Positions 1 through 6,038 are shown, counted from the stretch's first letter. The stretch is 6,762 nt of DNA from JAXHTH01 sp034211115 (GCA_034211115.1 JAXHTH010000214.1:1-6762); one strand, 5' to 3'. The notes: generated by a model not told the origin, from the letters alone. Numbers and translations are program-made.

Positions 1-30
1 GCACAACGCCGCGATGACCGTCGGTCAACT

Positions 31-91
31 TGCGATAGCTTCACATAGTTTCCTCTGGCGTCTCACCGCATGCGACAGCTTCACATGGTTT
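31..91. repeat. Two 21-nt direct repeats, 40-nt period
   Basis: The copies lie at 31-51 and 71-91. Each begins TGCGAYAGCTTCACATRGTTT, and they differ at only two positions. They lie just past the 3' end of the sigma factor gene. The spacing is about four helical turns, which would put both copies on one DNA face. That fits binding sites for an integrase, excisionase or regulator, or iterons, but nothing here identifies a protein. No third copy is seen in the first 30 bases; more may lie left of the window. Confidence 0.6.
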
Positions 92-112
92 GCGATGGTG
101 TCGCGCCGGCCG

Positions 113-712
113 TCACGCGCCGAGCCGCATCGCCCTGTCGCGCAAGGTCGCCAGGAGCCGCTTCTCGCGGTTGTGGATCGTCGTCGTGGCGACGCCGAGC
201 AGCGCCGCCGCGGCCCGGGGTGAACACCCGCCGGCGAGGCGCAGGCGGGCCAAGGCGCGGTCGTCGGGGTCGAGGCCCCGGAGGATCGCCGCGACCAGCT
301 CCCGCGCCTCGACCGCCCGGGCGGGATCGCCCTGGCGGTGATCAGGGATCGCCTCCCCGTCAGTAAAGCGGTGGCCGTCCTCATCGACGTGTGAGCCCGG
401 CAGCGGCCCAGCCCGCCCTCGAGTTTTTCCCTCCACCCGCAGGTGATCGAGGATCGCCCATCGCACCCGCCGGCCGACCCATGCACCGAGCGTTCCGCGG
501 CCGGGGCGATAGCTCTCCAGGGCGGCCACCACACCGCGCAGGCCGGCGGCGATCAACTCCTCGGGGTCAATGTCCGGTGGGCAGGTCGCAGCGATTCGCC
601 AGGCGATCGATCGCACCCGTGGCCCGTGTTCGCGAATCGCCTCGTCCATGTCATCGCCGGCGAGCCCGCCGGCCCCGGCGTCATCCGTGCTCGTGCTCTT
701 CGCCTGTTCCAT
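113..712 (-). CDS. Sigma-70-family RNA polymerase sigma factor
   Basis: A 199-residue protein that should bind RNA polymerase core and direct it to a specific promoter set. Residues about 23-92 resemble sigma region 2, with the signature stretch IDPEELIAAGLRGVVAALES followed by RPGRGTLGAWVGRRVRWAIL, similar to the FliA/sigma-B style of region 2 (ASWRIRGAI-like). Residues about 100-133 are a polar linker with no evident region 3. Residues 135-195 resemble region 4, with a helix-turn-helix at about 164-186 (SPRAAAALLGVATTTIHNRE). The length fits small accessory or ECF-like factors. The ATG at 712 has only a weak upstream purine run, but its first 32 nt overlap the end of the gene at 681-947, so translational coupling is likely. 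Codon use is extremely GC-rich. Its place beside a tRNA attachment scar suggests it belongs to a mobile element. The family is well supported; the target genes are unknown. Confidence 0.85.
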   Translation of the reverse strand: MEQAKSTSTDDAGAGGLAGDDMDEAIREHGPRVRSIAWRIAATCPPDIDPEELIAAGLRGVVAALESYRPGRGTLGAWVGRRVRWAILDHLRVEGKTRGRAGPLPGSHVDEDGHRFTDGEAIPDHRQGDPARAVEARELVAAILRGLDPDDRALARLRLAGGCSPRAAAALLGVATTTIHNREKRLLATLRDRAMRLGA

Positions 713-947
713 GGCGCACCCAGATCATACCGGCCACGTAGCCCTCCGCCGCGAGCGCCCTGATGGCGGAAACCTTCTCCTCGATGGGCCGCCGCCCGTT
801 CTTTCCGGCCGCGTTGCTGCCCTGTTTTTGCCGGCCGATCTTCTCGGTGTTCATCTTCGCCGTCGTGCCGTGCTTCGTGGTGTAGGTGCGGCCCCCGGAA
901 TCGTCACTGGGGTTTTGCCCCAGTGAGTCGCGCATCCGCTTGACCAT
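681..947 (-). CDS. Small basic hypothetical protein, coupled to the sigma factor gene
   Basis: An 88-residue frame I do not recognise. I chose the ATG at 947 because GGAG lies 6 nt upstream on the minus strand; an in-frame GTG at 959 would add four residues. The first half is polar and rich in Gly, Ser, Thr and Lys (residues around MNTEKIGRQKQGSNAAGKNG), so probably basic and partly disordered. The second half holds a short predicted helix (IEEKVSAIRALAAEG) and ends in a His- and Glu-rich tail (RHGTGEEHEHG). There is no signal peptide or membrane segment. Its stop lies 32 nt inside the sigma factor gene, an overlap typical of co-translated pairs. It could be an anti-sigma factor or partner, but no family motif supports that. 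The overlap and ribosome binding site are the main evidence that it is real. Confidence 0.5.
   Translation of the reverse strand: MVKRMRDSLGQNPSDDSGGRTYTTKHGTTAKMNTEKIGRQKQGSNAAGKNGRRPIEEKVSAIRALAAEGYVAGMIWVRHGTGEEHEHG
904..926. repeat. Perfect 9-bp inverted repeat inside the small hypothetical gene
   Basis: TCACTGGGG (904-912), a 5-nt spacer TTTTG, then CCCCAGTGA (918-926). It falls early in the 681-947 gene, about 20-45 nt after its start. In the mRNA it would form a stable hairpin that could slow translation of the pair, or as DNA it could be an operator. It may also be chance in GC-rich coding DNA. Confidence 0.5.
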
Positions 948-959
948 GTGATGCTCCAC

Positions 960-1130
960 GCGACACCGCCGGACCGCTTATGCGCCGGCCCGCCTCACGC
1001 ACGTCTCGCCTCTGCTCGCCGTGCACGGTGAGACGACGCCTGACACGTCCAGATCGTGAAACGCCTCAGCGGGGCTCTCCGCCGCTCTGGCGCGGTACGA
1101 GCGCTTTTGCGGCGCGCAAGCGCCGGCGGG
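960..1130. other. Gap between minus-strand genes with two imperfect hairpins
   Basis: This gap holds no supported gene. CGTCTCGCC (1002-1010) pairs with GGTGAGACG (1027-1035) apart from one G-T pair, a possible operator or 5' leader hairpin for the 947 gene. GCGCTT (1101-1106) pairs with AAGCGC (1118-1123), just past the stop of the 1131-1400 frame, and could weakly terminate minus-strand transcription, though no T-run follows. I could not find a convincing -35/-10 pair for the minus-strand genes. Confidence 0.35.
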
Positions 1131-1400
<270 letters not shown>

Positions 1401-1423
1401 AAACCCCTGCCCCGCAGGGGTTT
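1401..1423 (+). terminator. Perfect 10-bp hairpin after the tRNA 3' end
   Basis: AAACCCCTGC, loop CCC, GCAGGGGTTT, starting 7 nt after the tRNA discriminator base. This is the expected place for the transcription terminator of the original tRNA-Asp gene. The T-run is short (TTT, with another TTTT at 1430-1433), so it is a plausible but not textbook intrinsic terminator. The A-run on the other side would let it work in both directions. Confidence 0.6.
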
Positions 1424-1433
1424 GACGCGTTTT

Positions 1434-1484
1434 GGGAGCCGCCGGCTCCCCTCTCCACCCGGGAGAGGGGCTGGGGGTGAGGGG
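1434..1484. repeat. Composite repeat, copy A: overlapping GC hairpins
   Basis: GGGAGCC (1434-1440) pairs with GGCTCCC (1444-1450). CCCCTCTCC (1448-1456) pairs with GGAGAGGGG (1462-1470). The two stems share 1448-1450, so they are alternatives. A CTGGGGGTGAGGGG tail follows. From memory, palindromes of the form CCCTCTCC...GGAGAGGG followed by GGGGTGAGGG are scattered between genes in many bacterial genomes. The same module, inverted, lies at 3841-3877. Confidence 0.65.
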
Positions 1485-1486
1485 TG

Positions 1487-1551
1487 ATGAGCCATCAGGG
1501 ATCAGGGATCAGCCATCAGGAGGTGAAAAGCGATGAGCGATGAGCGATGAG
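1487..1551. repeat. 14-nt repeats (ATCAGCCATCAGGG type) and three CGATGAG heptamers
   Basis: Units ATGAGCCATCAGGG (1487-1500), a half unit ATCAGGG (1501-1507) and ATCAGCCATCAGGA (1508-1521) are followed by CGATGAG three times (1531-1551). The 14-nt units return on the other strand at 3790-3831. They are built from 7-nt halves, so they may have grown by slippage. Confidence 0.7.
1518..1550 (+). promoter_or_regulatory. Strong Shine-Dalgarno-like sequence with no real gene after it
   Basis: AGGAGGTGA (1518-1526) is fully complementary to the usual 16S 3' tail and lies 6 nt before an ATG at 1533. That ATG opens only a 5-codon frame. The next, at 1540, opens an 81-codon frame that runs through the heptamer array and looks like repeat translation. 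It may be a relic of a gene start overrun by repeats, or chance within the repeat. Confidence 0.3.
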
Positions 1552-1650
1552 GGGGAGGCGTTTCGCGACGCGGCTCGCCCGCGTGTTGACCGGCCGGGGA
1601 GCAGGGGCCTGCGGCCGAGGCCCGGGCCGAGCCACCAGGGATCACGGATC

Positions 1651-1743
1651 TCGGGCCCCAAGCCCCAAGCCCCAAGCCTCAAGTTTCAAGCCCCCTCCTC
1701 CAGGTCTCCAGGTCTTCAAGCCTCCAGGCCTTCCTCCTCCTCC
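1651..1743. repeat. Heptamer array, copy A (CCAAGCC / TCAAGCC)
   Basis: After TCGGGCC (1651-1657) come CCAAGCC three times (1658-1678), TCAAGTT and TCAAGCC (to 1692), then a decaying CCAGGTCT-rich, pyrimidine-rich stretch to about 1743. It is the shorter, more degenerate partner of the array at 3655-3787, in opposite orientation. The stretch between this and the 14-nt repeats (1552-1650) holds nothing I can name. Confidence 0.7.
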
Positions 1744-1755
1744 CATCCATCCCGA

Positions 1756-1783
1756 TGGACGCGAGGCGCCGATCCTGTAGACT
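1756..1783 (+). promoter_or_regulatory. Possible promoter for the DUF2726/FRG operon
   Basis: TGGACG (1756-1761), a 16-nt spacer, then TAGACT (1778-1783). Both boxes match the sigma-70 consensus at four of six positions. It would give a leader of roughly 100 nt before the ATG at 1888, which includes an inverted repeat CCGGGC/GCCCGG at 1795-1811. It is the best candidate in this gap but weak. Confidence 0.3.
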
Positions 1784-1887
1784 GATCCCGTTCACCGGGC
1801 AGGGGGCCCGGCGGCGTGATTCCGGGGGCCGTTCACTGACGGATGCGGGCGGGGCGCCCGCTCCGGGACACACTTGGAGCCGCGGGC

Positions 1888-2415
1888 ATGGCACAAACGC
1901 AACCGTCCGGGTGCCTCGTCGCACTCTTCAGGCTCTTCGGCGCAGCGCCGGGCCGGGACGAATCGCCGGAGGCGCTTCCGTATCGCCGCAAGGACTACCT
2001 GCTCACGAAGGCCGAGCGGTCGTTCCTCGGCGTCCTCCGTCAGGCAGTGGGGGATGAGTACCTGATCTTCGCGAAGATCCGCCTGGCCGATCTCGTCTGG
2101 ATCCCCAAAGGCACGGACTCGAGGCAGAGGCACCTGAACCGCGTCACGCCCCGGCACATCGACTTCGTGCTCTGCGACCACAATGCTATCCGTCCGTTCC
2201 TGGCGATCGAGCTTGACGATTCCAGTCACGCCCGCCCCGACCGCCGTTCGCGCGATGCCTTCGTCGACTCCGCCCTCGCCGCCGCGGGACTGCCGCTCCT
2301 CCGCGTCCCCGCGCGGGCGGGGTACAACGTCGCCAAATTGGAGTCGAAGATCGGCGCAGCCATCAAGAATCAAGGTGACGTAGCGCCTTCCTCTGGAAAT
2401 GAAGATTGCGGATAG
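1888..2415 (+). CDS. DUF2726 domain protein, predicted PD-(D/E)xK-like nuclease fold
   Basis: The 175-residue reading starts at the ATG at 1888, with GGAG 8 nt upstream; an in-frame ATG at 1843 would add 15 residues with no good ribosome site. The body from about residue 31 fits DUF2726: PYRRKDYLLTKAERSFLGVL, then VFAKI-type segment LIFAKIRLADLVW (59-71), then the core HIDFVLCDHN (90-99) and FLAIELDDSSH (104-114), then RSRDAFVDSALAAAGLPLLR. D92, E108, D110 and H114 are in the places where this family carries the D...E-x-D...H pattern reminiscent of Vsr-like restriction-endonuclease folds. Cleavage activity is therefore plausible but not shown; biological function is unknown. There is no signal peptide. 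The last 15 residues are polar and probably a tail. It is followed after 40 nt by the FRG gene on the same strand, so the two are probably one operon. Confidence 0.8.
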   Translation: MAQTQPSGCLVALFRLFGAAPGRDESPEALPYRRKDYLLTKAERSFLGVLRQAVGDEYLIFAKIRLADLVWIPKGTDSRQRHLNRVTPRHIDFVLCDHNAIRPFLAIELDDSSHARPDRRSRDAFVDSALAAAGLPLLRVPARAGYNVAKLESKIGAAIKNQGDVAPSSGNEDCG

Positions 2416-2455
2416 ACACAGATTACGAGTACCAGATCAAGACGGAGCGCGACCA

Positions 2456-3376
2456 ATGGATGATGAGTACGCTCTTGCGTGGAGAGCTCCGAATGCTGAG
2501 GATTTCGAGCAGGCGACCACGTTCAGCGCGTACCAGTCCATCGTTAACTCGTTCATCGAGCCACGACCGTCGCAGCGCAACCGGTTTTTGTTTCGCGGCG
2601 TCCCTGATGTCAAGTATGACCTCCGTCCGTCGCTTGCTCGGCTTGTGGATGGCCGACCCTGGGTCGACACCGCGATGCTTCACCATATCGAAACATCCTC
2701 TACGAAGGAATTCAAGTCCAAGGCCCATCTTGTTCTCGACCCGCGTTTCATGCCGTCTGAGTCATCCGAGGAGGCCGTATCGATTCACTGGTGGCAACTG
2801 ATGCAGCATCATGGGGGCGCGACGCGCCTACTTGATTGGACCGCTTCACCATATGTGGCCCTATATTTTGCTGTGTCGGAGCAGATCGAGCGTGATTGTG
2901 CCGTATGGATGGTTGATTGGGGCGCGATTGACGACCGCATGAGACGGCTGTACCCGAAGTTGTTCCAGAGAAATGTGATTCCATTGGTGGCAAGTTGCGA
3001 CTATCCGGATCGCTCATCACTTACGGACTGCGTATTGTTCGTGCCGTGTCGATTGCCTAACGAGCGGATGGTTGCGCAGAGTGGTTGGTTCAGTTGTGGG
3101 TCTTTGCCTGAGTGCGACCACGCATCAGCGATGGCTCGCGCTGTCTTAGCAGAGAACAGGCCGGGCGAATGGACTCGGAAGATCGTGATTCCGCGAGACT
3201 CGAAGCAGAGTATGTGCCGACACCTCTGGCGTATGAACATCACGCATGCGACGCTGTACCCCGGCCTTGAAGGGCTCGCAGGAGCAATGCGCCGACGAGT
3301 AGATCTTCTCAGACCATGTGAAGGCGTGACCTACGAGTTCGAGAATGAGCTATTGGCTGCCAGCAAGCGATCGTAG
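2456..3376 (+). CDS. FRG domain-containing protein
   Basis: I chose the 306-residue reading from the ATG at 2456, which has GGAG 8 nt upstream; an ATG at 2399 inside the previous gene has no proper ribosome site. The FRG domain is clear: NRFLFRGVPDVKYDLRPSLA (42-61, with the name-giving F46-R47-G48), HWWQLMQHHGGATRLLDWTA (111-130, the family's Q-H-x-G-x-x-T-R-L-L-D-W block), SPYVALYFAV (131-140) and ERMVAQSGWF (203-212). Near the end, HLWRMNITHATLYPGLEGLA (256-275) matches the usual closing block. The domain spans most of the protein, so there is no obvious fused effector. FRG proteins are widespread in accessory DNA but their biochemical function is not established to my knowledge. Base composition is visibly lower in GC than its neighbours (one 60-nt sample at 2941-3000 is 50%), which suggests recent transfer. 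Its partner is probably the DUF2726 protein 40 nt upstream. Confidence 0.9.
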   Translation: MDDEYALAWRAPNAEDFEQATTFSAYQSIVNSFIEPRPSQRNRFLFRGVPDVKYDLRPSLARLVDGRPWVDTAMLHHIETSSTKEFKSKAHLVLDPRFMPSESSEEAVSIHWWQLMQHHGGATRLLDWTASPYVALYFAVSEQIERDCAVWMVDWGAIDDRMRRLYPKLFQRNVIPLVASCDYPDRSSLTDCVLFVPCRLPNERMVAQSGWFSCGSLPECDHASAMARAVLAENRPGEWTRKIVIPRDSKQSMCRHLWRMNITHATLYPGLEGLAGAMRRRVDLLRPCEGVTYEFENELLAASKRS

Positions 3377-3495
3377 AGGGGCGAGCCTGTACCAGAACCT
3401 TCGACCCTTCCGCGCCGGACGCCCTCGCCGGAGCGAAGATAGGACCGCATTCCACATAGCTTGCGAAGAGCCAAGCCAAGGCACCGTACTTGCAT

Positions 3496-3529
3496 GCAGG
3501 ACGAACGGGCGGGACGCCCGTTCCACTGC
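3496..3529. repeat. Hairpin of REP-like form between FRG gene and repeat array
   Basis: GAACGGGCG (3503-3511), loop GGA, CGCCCGTTC (3515-3523) form a perfect 9-bp stem. An outer GCAG/CTGC pair (3496-3499, 3526-3529) extends it. An 8-bp palindrome TGCATGCA (3491-3498) abuts it. Palindromes with an ACGGGCGGGACGCCCGT core recur between genes in several bacterial groups, as I recall. It lies about 120 nt after the FRG stop and could end that transcript or be a dispersed repeat; no T-run follows. Confidence 0.55.
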
Positions 3530-3602
3530 TGTATAGTGGGCGCATCCTGATCGGCGGTCGCGGGCGGCTGTCGGGCGGGTGAAGGAGACAGGAGCGGATC
3601 TC

Positions 3603-3668
3603 ATGACCATTCAGGACCCTCGGGCGAAGCAGGCGAGGTACGCGGCGAGGAAGGGGCTTGAGGCTTGA
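3603..3668 (+). CDS. 21-codon frame with good ribosome site, ending in the heptamer array
   Basis: The frame reads MTIQDPRAKQARYAARKGLE plus one Ala. Upstream are AAGGAG (3582-3587) and a second GGAG (3591-3594), the latter 8 nt before the ATG, which is better than most starts in this window. The peptide is strongly basic. Its last three codons and stop lie inside the GGCTTGA repeats (from 3655). The array may have truncated a longer gene, or this may be a real micro-peptide or a chance frame. There is no homology I recognise. A possible -10 box, TATAGT, lies at 3532-3537 without a good -35. Confidence 0.3.
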   Translation: MTIQDPRAKQARYAARKGLEA

Positions 3669-3787
3669 GACCTGAGGCTTGAGACTTGAGGCTTGAGAGC
3701 TGAGACTTGAGGCTTGCGGCCTGAGGCTTGCGGCTTGCGGCCTGAGGCTTGCGGCTTGCGGCCTGAGGCTTCAGGCCCGAGACCCAG
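3655..3787. repeat. Heptamer tandem array, copy B (GGCTTGA / GGCTTGC / GGCCTGA), 19 units
   Basis: Nineteen consecutive 7-nt units run without a phase break from 3655 to 3787. Units vary mainly by transitions (GGCTTGA, GACTTGA, GGCCTGA, GGCTTGC). A 21-nt higher-order unit GGCTTGC-GGCTTGC-GGCCTGA occurs twice in a row at 3725-3766. Three heptamers equal seven codons, so every frame shows a repetitive pseudo-protein; I do not call a gene there. The first units overlap the end of the 3603-3668 frame. Confidence 0.9.
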
Positions 3788-3789
3788 AC

Positions 3790-3831
3790 CCCTGATGGCC
3801 GATCCCTGATGGCTCATCGCTGATGGCTGAT
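3790..3831. repeat. Three 14-nt units (CCCTGATGGCTGAT type), inverted relative to 1487-1521
   Basis: CCCTGATGGCCGAT (3790-3803), CCCTGATGGCTCAT (3804-3817) and CGCTGATGGCTGAT (3818-3831). These are the reverse complement of the 14-nt units near 1487-1521. They sit between the heptamer array and the GC hairpin, in the same order as in copy A when read from the hairpin. Confidence 0.85.
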
Positions 3832-3840
3832 CGTTCGACG

Positions 3841-3877
3841 CCCCTCATTCCCGACCCCTCTCGCGGGGGGAGAGGGG
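3841..3877 (-). terminator. GC hairpin after the lipoprotein sulfatase gene (composite repeat, copy B)
   Basis: CCCCTCTC (3855-3862), loop GCGGGGG, GAGAGGGG (3870-3877), 4 nt past the minus-strand sulfatase stop. A CCCCTCATTC tail at 3841-3850 mirrors the GGTGAGGGG of copy A. It is well placed to end sulfatase transcription, but there is no T-run on the minus strand, so it may act by structure or be a repeat that settled at a gene end. Confidence 0.5.
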
Positions 3878-3881
3878 AGCA

Positions 3882-5978
3882 TCAGGGCGTTTGGCGCAGC
3901 GACTCGGCCGCCCAGCGACGGAGCGAGGCGGGGTCGAGGGCGCCCCAGTAGAGGCGGATGTCGTGCAGTTCGCCGGGGAAGGGAAGATCGCCGTCATACG
4001 AGCCGACGTGCGAGCCTTCATCGCGGCCGATGTTGAGCGCATCGGCCGGCTTGCGCTCGATCAGCGCCCCGTCGGCGGAGGCGATTTCACGGCCGTTCAT
4101 GAACAGGCTGAGCCGGCCCTCGGCGCTGAGCATGCCGGCAAGGTGAACGGGATCGTCGGCGGAGATCTCGCGCTCGCCGACGATCTCGAAGAGCGATCCG
4201 CCCGTGCGCACGGCGAAACAGGGGCGGCCGCTGCGAAGGGAGAGGCTGTAGCCGTAGACCTCGCCGCCGTGGGCGAGGAGCACGCCGCCGGCCCCGGAAG
4301 ACGAGTCGTTGCGAATGCAGCACGCCCCCACGGTGAGCGGCTTCGCCGACGGATCGAGATCCCCGCGCTCGACTGCATCGGCCTCATCGAGCCGGAGCAC
4401 GAGCTCGGTGGGGACCGACGCCGCCTTGCGCCGCAGCGCGCGTTGCGTGATCGCCAGCAGCGGCGCTTCGGGGTTCGTATCGCCGAACCTGGTCTGGAGG
4501 CGTCGGAGTCGGGCCTTTAATTGCGGCACGAGCGCGGCGTACGCGGGCTCCGCGTACGCGCTGCGCAGCTCGTTCGGATCGGCGTGCAGATCAAACAGCT
4601 CCCACTCGTCGAGCTGGTAATAATGAATCAGCTTATAACGATCCGTGCGGATGCCGTAATGCCTCGGCACGGAATGGACGGCGGGGAATTCGTAATAATG
4701 ATAATAAATCGCATCGCGCCAGCCGCCGGCCCTGCCGTTGAAGAGGATCGGCAGCAGGCTGTGCCCCTGCATTTGATCGGGGATGGGCACGCCGGCCGCA
4801 TCGAGGAACGTCGGCGCGAAATCGAGATTCTGCACGAGCTGCGCGTTCTCGCTGCCCGCCTCCACCGCGCCGGGCCAGCGCACGATGAACGGCATGCGGA
4901 GCGATTCCTCGTACATCCAGCGCTTGTCGTACCAGCCGTGTTCGCCGAGGTAGAAGCCCTGGTCGGAGCAGTAGATGACGATGGTATTCTCCGCCAGCTC
5001 CGATTCGTCAAGGTAGTCAAGCATGCGGCCGATGTTGTGATCGACGGAAGCGACCGCGCGGAGGTAATCCTTGATGTACCGCTGATAGTTCCAGCGGGTG
5101 CGGGCATCGCCTTCGAGATCGGCCGCGCGGAAGGCGGCGTTCTTTTCCTCGTACGCGGCGTTCCAGCGCTCGAGCTGTTTCTCCGTCAGGTTGCGCGGCG
5201 GGACGAGTTTGAGATCGTTCGGCGAGAGATGATGGGCGATCGTCATTTCCTGGTTCTTCGCCCCGCTCGCCCGCCCTTCGTAATCATCGAACAACGTCGC
5301 CGGTTCGGGGATCACCACGTCATCGTACATCGTCAGGTGATCCGGGCCGGGCTGCCAGTTGCGGTGCGGCGCCTTGTGCTGGCACATCAAAAGGAACGGC
5401 TTCTTCGGGTCGCGTTCGCGCTCCAGCCAGTCCAGGGCGAGATCGGTGATGATGTCAGTCGTGTAGCCGGTATGATGCACGACGCCTCCGGGCGTCTTCA
5501 TGGGCGGGTTGTAATACGGCCCCTGTCCGATGAGGACCTCCCAGTGATCGAAGCCGGTGGGATCGGACTTGAGATGCCATTTGCCGATCATCGCCGTCTC
5601 GTATCCGGCCTCGCGGAGCAGCTTTGGAAACGTTGTCTGCGCGCCGTCGAAAACCTCGCGATTGGTCGGCACGCCGTTCAGGTGGCTGTGCCTGCCGGTG
5701 AGAATCACGGCCCGGCTGGGCGCGCAGATCGAGTTCGTCACGAAGCAGTTGCTGAAGAGCATTCCTTCGGCGGCGAGGCGATCGATGTTCGGCGTGCGGT
5801 TGATGCGCGAGCCATAGGCGCCGACGGCCTGGGCGGCGTGATCATCGGCGAAGATGAAGAGGATGTTCGGCCGTTCCGTGCGCCGGGACGGAGCGGTCTT
5901 CTCCGACGCGCAGCCGGCGAGGATGACGAGAAGCAACGGAGGGACGACGACCATGAGTGCTCTGGTGAGGCGGTTCAT
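3882..5978 (-). CDS. S1-family sulfatase lipoprotein with C-terminal LamG-like domain
   Basis: The 698-residue reading starts at the ATG at 5978, with AAGGAG 6 nt upstream on the minus strand; a GTG at 6050 would add 24 residues ahead of the signal peptide. Residues 1-23 are a lipoprotein signal (MNRLTRALMVVVPPLLLVIL, lipobox LAGC, Cys23), so it is likely membrane-anchored and exposed outside the cytoplasm. The sulfatase domain runs from about 37 to 500: metal ligands D45-D46 in FADDH, CAPSR at 85-89 (Cys85 is the residue made into formylglycine), GKWHLK at 132-137, H201, and D339 in YCSDQGFYLGEHGWYDKRW. The pattern TNSICAPSRAVILTGRHSHL resembles sulfatases acting on N-acetylglucosamine-6-sulfate or similar sugars; the exact substrate is not certain. 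Residues about 525-695 resemble a LamG/concanavalin-like domain, probably for carbohydrate contact. It needs a formylglycine-generating enzyme not seen here. It is divergent from a second sulfatase. Confidence 0.93.
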   Translation of the reverse strand: MNRLTRALMVVVPPLLLVILAGCASEKTAPSRRTERPNILFIFADDHAAQAVGAYGSRINRTPNIDRLAAEGMLFSNCFVTNSICAPSRAVILTGRHSHLNGVPTNREVFDGAQTTFPKLLREAGYETAMIGKWHLKSDPTGFDHWEVLIGQGPYYNPPMKTPGGVVHHTGYTTDIITDLALDWLERERDPKKPFLLMCQHKAPHRNWQPGPDHLTMYDDVVIPEPATLFDDYEGRASGAKNQEMTIAHHLSPNDLKLVPPRNLTEKQLERWNAAYEEKNAAFRAADLEGDARTRWNYQRYIKDYLRAVASVDHNIGRMLDYLDESELAENTIVIYCSDQGFYLGEHGWYDKRWMYEESLRMPFIVRWPGAVEAGSENAQLVQNLDFAPTFLDAAGVPIPDQMQGHSLLPILFNGRAGGWRDAIYYHYYEFPAVHSVPRHYGIRTDRYKLIHYYQLDEWELFDLHADPNELRSAYAEPAYAALVPQLKARLRRLQTRFGDTNPEAPLLAITQRALRRKAASVPTELVLRLDEADAVERGDLDPSAKPLTVGACCIRNDSSSGAGGVLLAHGGEVYGYSLSLRSGRPCFAVRTGGSLFEIVGEREISADDPVHLAGMLSAEGRLSLFMNGREIASADGALIERKPADALNIGRDEGSHVGSYDGDLPFPGELHDIRLYWGALDPASLRRWAAESLRQTP

Positions 5979-6000
5979 ACCGGGCTCCTTGTGCGCGAGG

Positions 6001-6030
6001 CCGATGGGGGCATCGGCTCGAGGCGATGCC
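6001..6030 (-). promoter_or_regulatory. Two mutually exclusive hairpins in the sulfatase leader
   Basis: CCGATG (6001-6006) pairs with CATCGG (6011-6016). GGCATCG (6009-6015) pairs instead with CGATGCC (6024-6030). They share 6009-6015, so only one can form at a time. They lie 22-52 nt before the ATG of the minus-strand sulfatase, inside the expected transcript leader. A regulatory switch is possible, but there is no known riboswitch pattern here. Confidence 0.35.
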
Positions 6031-6038
6031 GGGGCCGG

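Noticed and set aside
25..534. A 169-codon minus-strand frame overlapping the sigma factor
   Set aside because: It is Arg/Ser-rich shadow coding in another frame of the sigma gene, whose own frame has clear region 2 and region 4 motifs.
1487..1743. CRISPR array
   Set aside because: Units are 7 or 14 nt, directly adjacent and without unique spacers, so it is a simple tandem repeat.
1540..1785. An 81-codon plus-strand frame after the strong ribosome-site match
   Set aside because: Most of it is Pro/Ser/Arg-rich translation of heptamers and pyrimidine tracts, with no recognisable domain.
1888..3376. Type II toxin-antitoxin pair
   Set aside because: Neither protein has a toxin or antitoxin motif, and an FRG protein of 306 residues is too long for a usual antitoxin. 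The arrangement alone is not enough.
3611..3817. A 68-codon minus-strand frame with repeating GRKPQAS units
   Set aside because: It is the translation of the 7-nt array (three units equal seven codons). All frames there repeat in the same way.
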